A DNA stretch of 7,028 nucleotides from Syntrophaceae bacterium UBA6112 (lineage in GTDB: Bacteria > Desulfobacterota > Syntrophia > Syntrophales > UBA5619), in contig DIWG01000055.1 of NCBI GenBank assembly GCA_002423465.1, forward strand, positions 23,596 through 30,623, written 5' to 3'. The position numbers were made by a program, and so were the translations under genes. The notes below the pieces were generated by a model that worked only from the letters and a program-made list of their open reading frames with translations, did not search any database and was not told the origin of the DNA. Of this stretch, positions 1-5,778 are shown piece by piece. Position 1 is the stretch's first letter, and each line of letters begins with the position of its first letter.

Positions 1-104
1 ATTTTCTTCCTCTCGACTTCCGATTGTTCCAGCTCTCTGATTCTCTGTCTTAGAGAAGCCAGGTCTTCGGTCAAAGCCTGTTTTCTCTTGGATGAATCTT
101 TCAT
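1..104 (-). CDS. N-terminus of probable PAS-type sensor histidine kinase (partial, runs off left edge)
   Basis: Only the first 34 codons are visible. The ATG is at 104-102, with a good Shine-Dalgarno AGAGG at 115-111 and a 6-nt spacer. The peptide starts MKDSSKRKQALTEDLASLRQ and continues with an Arg/Glu-rich heptad pattern (RIRELEQSEVERKK), which should form a coiled coil. No signal peptide or membrane segment is seen. Short charged coiled coils of this kind, ending in an E-x-E-R-K run, commonly precede the first PAS domain of soluble sensor histidine kinases or PAS/GGDEF proteins in deltaproteobacteria. That is family knowledge, because no PAS or kinase domain lies inside the window. Expression would be leftward from a candidate promoter at 181-209. 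It could instead be another coiled-coil-led signalling protein. I am confident that it is a real gene start and less sure of the product. Confidence 0.6.
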   Translation of the reverse strand, partial: MKDSSKRKQALTEDLASLRQRIRELEQSEVERKK

Positions 105-140
105 CGTGTACCTCTGTTTCGTGAGAAAAGATGATGAATG

Positions 141-159
141 AAAAAAGTGTGGCTTTTTT
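141..159. repeat. A6G / CT6 inverted repeat in the kinase leader
   Basis: AAAAAAG at 141-147 and CTTTTTT at 153-159 form a perfect 7-bp stem with a 5-nt loop. It lies 37-55 nt upstream of the kinase-like ATG, inside the predicted 5' untranslated leader if the promoter at 181-209 is real. The stem is almost all A/T, so it would be weak as RNA, and it is not a strong terminator in either direction. It could equally be a binding site or a chance A/T tract. Confidence 0.35.
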
Positions 160-180
160 GAGGTGCCTTAGCTTTTTAAA

Positions 181-209
181 AGGATGCCGAGTATTTATGG
201 AGATGTCAA
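181..209 (-). promoter_or_regulatory. Candidate sigma70-type promoter for the kinase-like gene
   Basis: On the minus strand a perfect TTGACA (209-204) is followed by 17 nt and then CATCCT (186-181), which keeps the conserved A2, T3 and T6 of the -10 box but is otherwise weak. Transcription would start near 174, leaving a leader of about 70 nt before the ATG at 104. The consensus -35 and ideal spacing favour it, and the poor -10 suggests a need for activation. Confidence 0.35.
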
Positions 210-228
210 ATGAAAAGTGGTCTGATAG

Positions 229-258
229 GTGATGAATGCCTTCTGAAGCCATCATCAC
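229..258. repeat. Imperfect 30-nt stem-loop
   Basis: GTGATGA (229-235) pairs with TCATCAC (252-258). Inside it CTTC (240-243) mirrors GAAG (245-248) around position 244, and T237-G238 can pair with C250-A251. The structure lies just upstream of the candidate -35 box of the kinase gene, a place where an operator or activator site could be. It is not followed by a T-tract, so it is not a normal intrinsic terminator for the lipoprotein gene. Confidence 0.4.
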
Positions 259-286
259 TCTGTTATCGACTGGTGTGTGACTTTCA

Positions 287-335
287 GGAAGGCTTCCGTA
301 AGCTACACGATGATAAAATTGGCTGCCAAGCCTTC
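287..335. repeat. Inverted repeats with a GAAGGCTT core
   Basis: GGAAGGCTTCC at 287-297 is itself a palindrome (GGAAG-G-CTTCC). Its GAAGGCTT (288-295) is repeated in inverted orientation as AAGCCTTC at 328-335. The related GCCTTC / GAAGCC pair occurs at 238-250 within the stem-loop to the left. The repeated core within about 100 bp looks more like a group of protein-binding sites or a folded RNA than random spacer, but no known regulator is recognised. Confidence 0.35.
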
Positions 336-460
336 GTGAGAAAATGCCTTTGCCGTAGAAAACATCAATGGCTCCGGTATTGACGGCGCCGGCAACAGGG
401 CATCGAGAGGGAAAGACGATATCTGCACACCACCTTCCCACACCGGATCTTCATTTGCTG

Positions 461-2152
461 TCAGTAATCATAATGAACACGCATCGGACCCACAATCGAA
501 TTAAAGAGCAAATCGCCGTTTTCGAGATACTCCAGCAGCGCGTAAGCCCCGTTCCCAAAATTCTGTCGGCCAAACAATGTCTGATGGACCGTTTCTCCAC
601 TATCCCAATCCATTCCGGTCACTTCCCAGCCGTTCTCGTCGGTATAACCATTTACCAGGACCATATTTTTCGACTGACTGTGAACGGGGATCATGCTGGT
701 GGACGACACGTCGTCGCGCACCCACACCGATCGCCATTCATCCTTGGCCGGATCCCACTGGAAGCGCTCAACGCCATAGGAAGTGGGATAGGCAGGCCCC
801 ATCAGCGAGACCACCAGTAATTTATTTGCGGCGACCCTGGATAGAGCCTCGGTATCCACGGGGATGTTATTCACGACAAAAGCGCCATAGCCACTCACCA
901 CTACGGACTGCTCGGACTGAATCCATTCGGTCGCCTGGGGAAGCCCGCAATTGACCGAAATCTGCCCAGCAATCCGTCGTGAAGCGGTACCCGGCTTCTG
1001 GACAAAGCCGTCAGGAATCTGATCGCGCCAGAACGCCACCAGATTCATGCGCTTGGCTCCATCAGTGATGACCACCAGTTTGTCCGCATCGGCGCCAAAT
1101 CCCATCAGCGTCGGCGTGGAGCCCGTGCCGCTGTCAAACTTAATCACGGGCGGAATATCTTCCGGCGCATCATAAGGGCTCGACCAGGCCCCATCGCTTT
1201 CCCGATCGGAAATCCCGTAGCCCGTCCAGACCAGTTTCCGCATGGTGCGATTGGTCGCAACGTAAATACAGTTTTTCTCATCGACCGAGATTGAATTGGT
1301 CACTTTTTCGGAACCCGTGCCGAGTTGATAAAACTGCGCAGAATTAACATCGAAATTACGATTAATGATCGTTAAGCCCTGCGAGAAAACAACGATCAGG
1401 TAACCGTCATAGGTCAGAGAAAGACCCACAACCCTCCTCTGTTGAGTACCGCCCGTAATCACGCTGGTATCCGCTATTTTCCGGTGAAGCACGATGCCTT
1501 GTGAGGGGTCAAGGGGATTGTTTAGTTTGAAAGCATAAATGCCTTGGCCGTAATTAGCATAGAGAATGTTATCCCGATCAACGAGCGCATAATTGCCGTT
1601 GAGCACCCGGTAGAAATAGTTATCACCGTAATTCTGTCGCAGTTTGAGATCCATCCCAAGAATATTCATCCCCACGGCGCTCATCTCGCCAAAAGCCTGA
1701 TGGATAGAATCGGAGACGGATTCCAGAGGCGGCGTAACCGGATAATAGGCTGGAGCATTGTAAGGCGCGGATACGCGGCTCCACTGCCCAGATTGCTTGT
1801 TCACGTAAGAGACGCGATCCGTGCTGACCGCCCACATATAGTCAGGATCAGTAGCGGCCAACGTCATGATAGTGATCAGACCTCCATTAACAATTGGCTG
1901 TCGAGATGGGTCTACCATGAACCTTCCAGTAGGAGGTCCATAGGGCGTCGAGTCGCTCTGTGAAGAGTCAATATGCGTGATGCCGTAAAGCGAGGCGGAG
2001 AGGTAAGGATTCGAGACAGGCTTGCTCACTTCCGGATTGGTTTGACCATTATCACTATTCGAGCAAGCTACCAAGACCAGCAATGCGATACTGCTCATCG
2101 CCGCCCATAAAGTGAATTTCCGCATAAAATCGGACTTTGTAGTGATTTCCAT
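461..2152 (-). CDS. Outer-membrane-type lipoprotein, probable beta-propeller of unknown function
   Basis: This is a complete 563-residue protein. The start at 2152 is supported by GGAG (2161-2158) five bases upstream; the inner Met10 has no such site. Met10 to about residue 29 is a basic-hydrophobic signal peptide ending in the lipobox L-V-A-C with Cys30. The next residues are Ser-Asn, not Asp, so outer-membrane sorting is expected. Residues about 100-560 carry repeated short beta-strand blocks with Gly/Asp turns (for example ILYANYGQGIYAF near 196-208, a YDGYLIVVF block near 248-256 and a DEKNCIYVAT block near 291-300), as in SMP-30- or quinoprotein-like propellers. A distinctive stretch, STPTLMGFG followed by ADKLVVITDGAKRMNLV (about 345-372), resembles a conserved region I associate with uncharacterised bacterial propeller-like proteins. 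No catalytic residues can be named. It is flanked by large spacers, so it is probably monocistronic and driven by the promoter at 2251-2279. Confidence 0.85.
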   Translation of the reverse strand: MEITTKSDFMRKFTLWAAMSSIALLVLVACSNSDNGQTNPEVSKPVSNPYLSASLYGITHIDSSQSDSTPYGPPTGRFMVDPSRQPIVNGGLITIMTLAATDPDYMWAVSTDRVSYVNKQSGQWSRVSAPYNAPAYYPVTPPLESVSDSIHQAFGEMSAVGMNILGMDLKLRQNYGDNYFYRVLNGNYALVDRDNILYANYGQGIYAFKLNNPLDPSQGIVLHRKIADTSVITGGTQQRRVVGLSLTYDGYLIVVFSQGLTIINRNFDVNSAQFYQLGTGSEKVTNSISVDEKNCIYVATNRTMRKLVWTGYGISDRESDGAWSSPYDAPEDIPPVIKFDSGTGSTPTLMGFGADADKLVVITDGAKRMNLVAFWRDQIPDGFVQKPGTASRRIAGQISVNCGLPQATEWIQSEQSVVVSGYGAFVVNNIPVDTEALSRVAANKLLVVSLMGPAYPTSYGVERFQWDPAKDEWRSVWVRDDVSSTSMIPVHSQSKNMVLVNGYTDENGWEVTGMDWDSGETVHQTLFGRQNFGNGAYALLEYLENGDLLFNSIVGPMRVHYDY

Positions 2153-2250
2153 TTATTCTCCATTGATAGTAGGGCAGCCGCCGCGCCGTAAAGTCTGCCA
2201 AAATGGTTATGAGGTTGAAAATTTGACCTGTTTCCGATTTATTGAGTTTT

Positions 2251-2279
2251 AGTATGAGGATAGAGGGCTTGTATGTCAA
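2251..2279 (-). promoter_or_regulatory. Sigma70-type promoter for the lipoprotein gene
   Basis: Minus strand: perfect TTGACA (2279-2274), a 17-nt spacer, then CATACT (2256-2251), which matches four of six -10 positions including A2 and T6. The predicted start is near 2244, giving a leader of about 90 nt before the ATG at 2152. The leader contains GGCAG/CTGCC (2173-2177 and 2195-2199), a possible small stem just upstream of the Shine-Dalgarno site. No other promoter candidate in the window fits as well. Confidence 0.5.
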
Positions 2280-2297
2280 GTATATCTTGGCCGACAT

Positions 2298-2709
2298 ACA
2301 GGGTAGTGTGAAGACGATTCTAAGACAAACGGCATGTCGTTTCGAGAACCGACGGTATTAGACGTATAATGAAATTGATCTTGGTCACGGAGGGCATCTG
2401 GAGAGGGATTTAAAGAACCATTCGGATAGCTCTATCGAACTTCCGGATGTTACTTGACTTATCAGGTTAAGGGGGGGCATCTCCCTATCTTACAGGATCA
2501 CCATCGGCTTCTATAGATACAGGGGGATGATGTTTATTCACTCCATGTCCCAGCTGGTTTCCGGCAGCGCGATATTATTTCAATCATTACCGTTTATACT
2601 CTCGCATTGTTATCGGAATCAGTCAATCATGGAGTTCAGGAAGGAGCACACACCCCCGATCACCAGAGAAATTGCGACTACCCTGACATCATAGATCTGG
2701 ACAGAGGTT
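2298..2709. other. Spacer without a convincing gene
   Basis: These 412 bp lie between the end of the MBL-fold gene and the lipoprotein promoter. I see no tRNA, insertion-sequence end or clear terminator. The stretch holds a G7 run (2471-2477), a plus-strand TATAAT (2365-2370), and a 55-codon plus-strand frame (2527-2694) that begins with two adjacent ATGs just after AGGGGG. That small frame has no recognisable product, so it is left as a finding and not called as a gene. Confidence 0.5.
2342..2370 (+). promoter_or_regulatory. Weak candidate plus-strand promoter in the spacer
   Basis: A perfect TATAAT (2365-2370) is preceded, after 17 nt, by TCGAGA (2342-2347), which matches four of six -35 positions. 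It points right, toward the 55-codon frame at 2527-2694 and then antisense into the MBL-fold gene. No known gene would benefit, so this may be a chance match in an AT-leaning region. Confidence 0.2.
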
Positions 2710-3411
2710 TCATCGCTTGATAAATTTATTATACTTTTGGGATAGCAAATCAAGGCCTCGTTCACCTCCGTGGGCTGGAAGAAAGACCTTGCAGCCGGTT
2801 CCGACCAGCAGGCCCCAGCTTTCAATCATTTGAGGTAAGTCCTGCCCGAAAGGAGGAAAGATAGAACCAGGCAGTATTCCGAAAAGGGTATCTCCCACAA
2901 TGGCGATATCGTTCCCAATGACTACACTCATCGAACCTTGAGTATGGCCAGGGGTATAAAGGATGTAGCCGTTTATTCCGAGTGGTGCGAGGCTAAATTC
3001 TTTACTGACGAGAATATCGGGTGTCACGGGCTGGTAACGGAATATGTGCTGTATTCTCCGCGCAAGTAAGTGGGCGATAAATCGGGTAGGCGGAATGGTT
3101 CCTGCAACTATAGGATTTTCTCCTTTTTTCAGTAACTCAGATTCGCTTTGGTGAACAATGATCCGAAGCCCAAAATGTTCCTTCAGGTAAGCAGCATTTT
3201 CGGCATGATCGAAGTGGGTATGGGTGAGGATAAGATAATCAATAGTTGTTGCGCCTGCTTCATGAATCCGATTCAGCAATGATTTCAACCTGTACCGGCG
3301 TCCCGTATCAACTATGGCGGTATGGTTTCTATCCTGAATTAGAAAGGAATTGCTTCGCCCTCCCAACAATTGACGAACGATAACCCCATTCCCTGTTTGC
3401 CAAGTTTTCAT
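2710..3411 (-). CDS. MBL-fold metallo-hydrolase
   Basis: This 233-residue protein carries the full metal-binding set of the metallo-beta-lactamase fold: HTHFDH with His64, His66, Asp68 and His69, then His156 in PGHT, Asp174 in VGDT and His214 in PAHG. The dinuclear, usually zinc or iron, hydrolase site therefore looks intact. Length matches single-domain glyoxalase II-like or lactonase-like members. The segment between the HxHxDH motif and His156 includes an Arg-rich helix (about 110-125) that may shape the substrate pocket. There is no signal peptide, so it should be cytoplasmic. The ATG at 3411 fits the N-terminal beta-strand start of the family, but the Shine-Dalgarno match is poor. The gene follows the DUF456 gene on the same strand after 105 bp with no terminator seen, so co-transcription is possible. 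The substrate cannot be told from sequence. Confidence 0.9.
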   Translation of the reverse strand: MKTWQTGNGVIVRQLLGGRSNSFLIQDRNHTAIVDTGRRYRLKSLLNRIHEAGATTIDYLILTHTHFDHAENAAYLKEHFGLRIIVHQSESELLKKGENPIVAGTIPPTRFIAHLLARRIQHIFRYQPVTPDILVSKEFSLAPLGINGYILYTPGHTQGSMSVVIGNDIAIVGDTLFGILPGSIFPPFGQDLPQMIESWGLLVGTGCKVFLPAHGGERGLDLLSQKYNKFIKR

Positions 3412-3516
3412 AGTATCAATTCAAGCTCTGATCATCACGATTTGCCTTTGAGTTGTTTGGATGCCATCAAAATTACCTGACGCTCCGTTACAGAAGCTTA
3501 GGGTGTCTTCCCCGGC

Positions 3517-3996
3517 TCAGATTAGCAACGCCACGATGAAAACGCCGACCATCGTGAACGCAACCGCCAGTTTCACTACGATAGTAATTATCAGTCCAAA
3601 CCATGTTGCTGCACCAACTTTGCCCGCGCGTAGCATATCTTTGTGAGCTATCAACTCACCGATTGTAGCGCCTACAAGCGGCATGAACACAAGTCCCCAG
3701 AGACCGGTAAACAAGCCCGCGATGGTACCAACGACTGCACCGATCATGCCCTGCTTGCTTGCGCCCGCTCGTTTGGCAGACAAGGTCGCGGCAACAGAGT
3801 CGACGACGATGGCGAGGACTGTTAAGATCCCCATTACAACGACCGTAAACACACTGATGAACTGAAAACCATTGATCCACGCCGCGAGTAACATTCCGAC
3901 GAAGATCAGCGGTACACCGGGTAATGCCGGTAGCACAGCTCCTGCGACTCCAACCATGATCAGCAAAACGGCAACTATCCAGAGTGTGGTATCCAT
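3517..3996 (-). CDS. DUF456 family integral membrane protein
   Basis: This is a 159-residue, nearly wholly hydrophobic protein. An N-terminal segment (about 4-20) leads into the family signature LPALPGVPL (22-30) and a second hydrophobic stretch to about 40. Further membrane segments lie near 46-66, 84-115 (Gly-rich, with GAVVGTIAGLFTGLWG) and 128-158. A short charged loop (SAKRAGASKQG, 73-83) sits between. The length and the PALPG motif are those of DUF456 proteins, whose function is unknown. The Gly-zipper spacing suggests tight helix packing. The ATG at 3996 gives a normal family N-terminus but lacks a Shine-Dalgarno site at the usual distance; the nearest GGAGG (4032-4028) is 31 nt upstream. 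The gene is divergent from the 114-residue gene to the right and upstream of the MBL-fold gene. Confidence 0.88.
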   Translation of the reverse strand: MDTTLWIVAVLLIMVGVAGAVLPALPGVPLIFVGMLLAAWINGFQFISVFTVVVMGILTVLAIVVDSVAATLSAKRAGASKQGMIGAVVGTIAGLFTGLWGLVFMPLVGATIGELIAHKDMLRAGKVGAATWFGLIITIVVKLAVAFTMVGVFIVALLI

Positions 3997-4147
3997 AATA
4001 ATCGTGCAGCGAACACTTTTACTTCATCCTCCGCATCCTTCAGCTGTTTGTAACGTAGCATAAAAAGATAAAAGTGAAAAATGAGACTAAAAGGAAGTAC
4101 GCAAGAACCGGATGAGCCGAATTTAGGAAGGTCCACTCCAATCCTCA

Positions 4148-4158
4148 GGCCGCCGGCC
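4148..4158. repeat. GC-only palindrome in the divergent intergenic region
   Basis: GGCCG-C-CGGCC is a perfect 5-bp inverted repeat around 4153. It sits between the divergent DUF456 gene and the 114-residue gene, followed by a second short CCC-TTC-GGG repeat. It could be an operator or simply GC-rich spacer. Confidence 0.3.
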
Positions 4159-4198
4159 GGGACAGCGCCCTTCGGGAAAAGAAAAACAGAATTCCCTG

Positions 4199-4228
4199 TT
4201 GGCCTTTTCTGGTTTACCATGATAAGAT
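4199..4228 (+). promoter_or_regulatory. Candidate promoter for the 114-residue gene
   Basis: TTGGCC (4199-4204) is followed, after 18 nt, by TAAGAT (4223-4228), which keeps T1, A2, A5 and T6 of the -10 box. An alternative -10, GATAAG (4221-4226), has a 16-nt spacer. Transcription would begin about 25 nt before the ATG at 4260, close to the Shine-Dalgarno site. The match is moderate. Confidence 0.3.
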
Positions 4229-4259
4229 TTCATCACAAAACAACCATGGGAGGTCACTC

Positions 4260-4604
4260 ATGTGGGTCTTCACAAAGCACGGTTTCGTTTCCATCATTGC
4301 TTCCGAGAACAATCCGACTTCCTTAATGGTTCAATCCCGGTTTCCGGGCCATATCGAGGCACTCTTCCCGAGCGCTCATGTCACGGAAGCGCCCTATGGC
4401 ATCTACCGATTCCGCGCCGCGGTGCAGAAGCACATCGTGGCGCAGACGCTGTCCGACATCGTGGAACACATCGATTATCCCGCTTTCAAGAACGCCATTC
4501 CCGATAAACAATACCAGGATGCCCTGATGGATACATGGACCACACTGAACAAGTATGATCTCGGTCCCGGCCATCCGCACGATCCTGAAGAATTCATGCC
4601 TTAG
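4260..4604 (+). CDS. Conserved-looking small protein of unknown function
   Basis: This 114-residue protein is the only gene on the plus strand. The start is well set by GGGAGG (4248-4253) six bases before the ATG. The N-terminus MWVFTKHGFVSII and the later block IDYPAFKNAI (71-80) resemble a widespread group of short uncharacterised proteins that I recall opening with M-W-hydrophobic-x-T-x-x-G-F and containing an IDY-x-x-FK segment near the C-terminus. A Tyr/Arg-rich centre (YGIYRFRAAV, 46-55) precedes an amphipathic helix. There is no signal peptide, membrane segment or catalytic motif, so a small cytoplasmic alpha/beta domain is likely. The acidic and His/Pro-rich tail (GPGHPHDPEE, 103-112) looks disordered. 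It is divergent from DUF456 and convergent with the peptidase gene, so it is expected to be transcribed alone. No function is assigned. Confidence 0.8.
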   Translation: MWVFTKHGFVSIIASENNPTSLMVQSRFPGHIEALFPSAHVTEAPYGIYRFRAAVQKHIVAQTLSDIVEHIDYPAFKNAIPDKQYQDALMDTWTTLNKYDLGPGHPHDPEEFMP

Positions 4605-4621
4605 GCCCAACCTTCGCATTT

Positions 4622-4678
4622 CAATTGGAATTCAGTGATCCGGTCCGACCTGCTGTTATCCCACTTTGAATTGAATTG
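4622..4678. repeat. Imperfect inverted repeat between convergent genes
   Basis: CAATTGGAATTCA (4622-4634) and TGAATTGAATTG (4667-4678) are complementary except for one bulged or mismatched base, with a 32-nt loop between them. The pair lies exactly in the 96-bp gap where the 114-residue gene and the peptidase gene converge, so it could serve both as an end-of-transcript structure. Its stem is AT-rich and no T-tract follows on either strand, so it is not a classical intrinsic terminator. Confidence 0.4.
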
Positions 4679-4700
4679 TCGTCATGTGGGTTATCCGCGA

Positions 4701-5639
4701 TCATGGCCGTTGGCCGTTTGGTGGCCACTCTTCGGATTCCTCTTCCGTCTCCATCTCTTTCAGCCGCCGATCCACCTGCCGTTTCTTCCGCGTGTACCCG
4801 TAAACGAAGACGAGTGCCGCAACGAACCAGAGCGTCGAGACGCTCGTGATGATCGGAATCCACGAGACGCGGAGCTTCAGATAGACGAGCCACCGTTCTT
4901 CAAGATCAGCAAGGCTCATTCCTGTTCCCCGTCGGAGCGCCCCCGCCAGATCCCCGTAGCGGATGTAGTCCCGGATCAGCCGATGGAAAGCTTCCCGGCC
5001 CACCTTGTTGATCAGGAAGGAGATGAACATAAAGCTCTCCGCATAGGCCAGTTCGGCTGGTCCCTCCTCTGCGGGAAACGACAGGGTAAGAACGGACAGC
5101 GGGATCAGTCGGTCCATGAGGGAGGCCCTCGTCAAGGCGGAGATCCGGGAAAAGGTCCACTCCCTCGCCTCGTAAATTGCAAGCCCTTCGTTCAGCCACA
5201 CCGGAACCGTCACCCCCGCCAGGGCTCGCCCCAGGGCGATGTGGCTGAACTCATGGGCGAAGACATCGACAACGTCGATCCGGCTTCCTTTGGCCGCCCG
5301 CGGCGACCGCAGAACGATGACGTTCTCCGCGGGATAGGCAACCCCAATAGCCCAGAGGGGGATCCAGGTCCGACCCGGCTGGGCCTCCCGGAAGGCTTCC
5401 AGCGTCGGGCAGATGCGGATCTCCGTCTTTTCAGCAAAATCCACCCCGATATCGGCGATGATCCTCTCACGAATTCGGGGAGAGTCGCGCACCAGGTCCG
5501 ATGCGATCCCATCGTCCCCCGCGGTATAGCGGATAACGAAGCGGTCGTTTTCCAGCCGGAGTTCCCTGGCGTCGGCGCTTGCCAGGGGCACGATCATGAG
5601 GAGGAAGATGATGATGATCGCCGGTATGTTTTTTCTCAT
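4701..5639 (-). CDS. Membrane-anchored MA-type (gluzincin) metallopeptidase
   Basis: This 312-residue protein starts at the ATG at 5639, preceded by GAGAGG (5656-5651) at 11 nt. A longer frame begins at GTG 5720, but its 27 extra residues are polar and would bury the signal peptide, so I prefer 5639. Residues 1-23 form a signal peptide (MRKN, a long Ile/Leu run, then ASADA). The catalytic site is HEFSH (His129, Glu130, His133) with the downstream glutamate in WLNEGLA (Glu151), the layout of HExxH + E zinc peptidases of clan MA. A hydrophobic segment at about 259-281 followed by RKKR and an acidic tail indicates a single C-terminal membrane anchor, with the catalytic domain in the periplasm. 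The gene follows larC after about 140 bp on the same strand without a visible terminator. Its substrate is unknown. Confidence 0.85.
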   Translation of the reverse strand: MRKNIPAIIIIFLLMIVPLASADARELRLENDRFVIRYTAGDDGIASDLVRDSPRIRERIIADIGVDFAEKTEIRICPTLEAFREAQPGRTWIPLWAIGVAYPAENVIVLRSPRAAKGSRIDVVDVFAHEFSHIALGRALAGVTVPVWLNEGLAIYEAREWTFSRISALTRASLMDRLIPLSVLTLSFPAEEGPAELAYAESFMFISFLINKVGREAFHRLIRDYIRYGDLAGALRRGTGMSLADLEERWLVYLKLRVSWIPIITSVSTLWFVAALVFVYGYTRKKRQVDRRLKEMETEEESEEWPPNGQRP

Positions 5640-5778
5640 GTCAAAGCCGGCCTCTCTTTCGGAATACGATTGCAGCATAGGACGGGATGAATAACCGGCA
5701 AGATCTATTTTTCCTGTCACCGCGCCTGCGCATTACGGAAGGAAAACTGCTGCACAAGCGCATCAACCGGATGAAATT

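Larger units (their letters stand above)
105..460. other. Intergenic spacer rich in inverted repeats
   Basis: This 356-bp gap separates the kinase-like gene from the end of the lipoprotein gene; both are read leftward. It contains the kinase Shine-Dalgarno site, an A6G/CT6 hairpin (141-159), a candidate -35/-10 pair (204-209 and 181-186), a 30-nt imperfect stem-loop (229-258) and GAAGGCTT-type inverted repeats (287-335). No canonical GC stem plus T-tract terminator is seen after the lipoprotein stop. One minus-strand frame is free of stop codons from 450 to the window edge, but it has no credible start near its beginning and it overlaps the kinase start in another frame. I do not call it a gene. 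Confidence 0.6.

Noticed and set aside
368..820. 150-codon plus-strand frame over the lipoprotein 3' end
   Set aside because: Antisense to a clearly real lipoprotein; the product has no recognisable features and no good ribosome binding site.
2055..2297. 80-codon minus-strand frame over the lipoprotein start and promoter
   Set aside because: It overlaps the signal-peptide region in another frame and spans the predicted promoter; no domain and no supporting start signals.
2471..2477. G7 homopolymer as a phase-variation tract
   Set aside because: It is not inside a gene or between recognised promoter boxes, so slippage there has no evident effect.
2619..2825. 68-codon minus-strand frame overlapping the MBL-fold 3' end
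   Set aside because: Mostly within the MBL-fold gene in another frame, with no start signal or recognisable domain.
4019..4032. GGAGG followed at once by ATG-AAG-TAA as a leader peptide
   Set aside because: The ATG abuts the ribosome binding site with no spacer, so initiation at that codon is unlikely.
3975..4220. 81-codon minus-strand frame upstream of the DUF456 gene
   Set aside because: It overlaps the DUF456 start out of frame and covers the divergent intergenic region; its sequence has no protein-like pattern.
4635..5690. 351-codon open frame on the plus strand
   Set aside because: It lies antisense to the metallopeptidase gene, is rich in Arg, Pro, Gly and Asp as expected from a GC-rich shadow frame, and lacks any domain, while the minus-strand protein has a signal peptide, HExxH site and membrane anchor.
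5640..5720. GTG start at 5720 for the metallopeptidase
   Set aside because: It would add 27 polar residues before a clear signal peptide and has only a weak AGG upstream; the ATG at 5639 with GAGAGG fits better.
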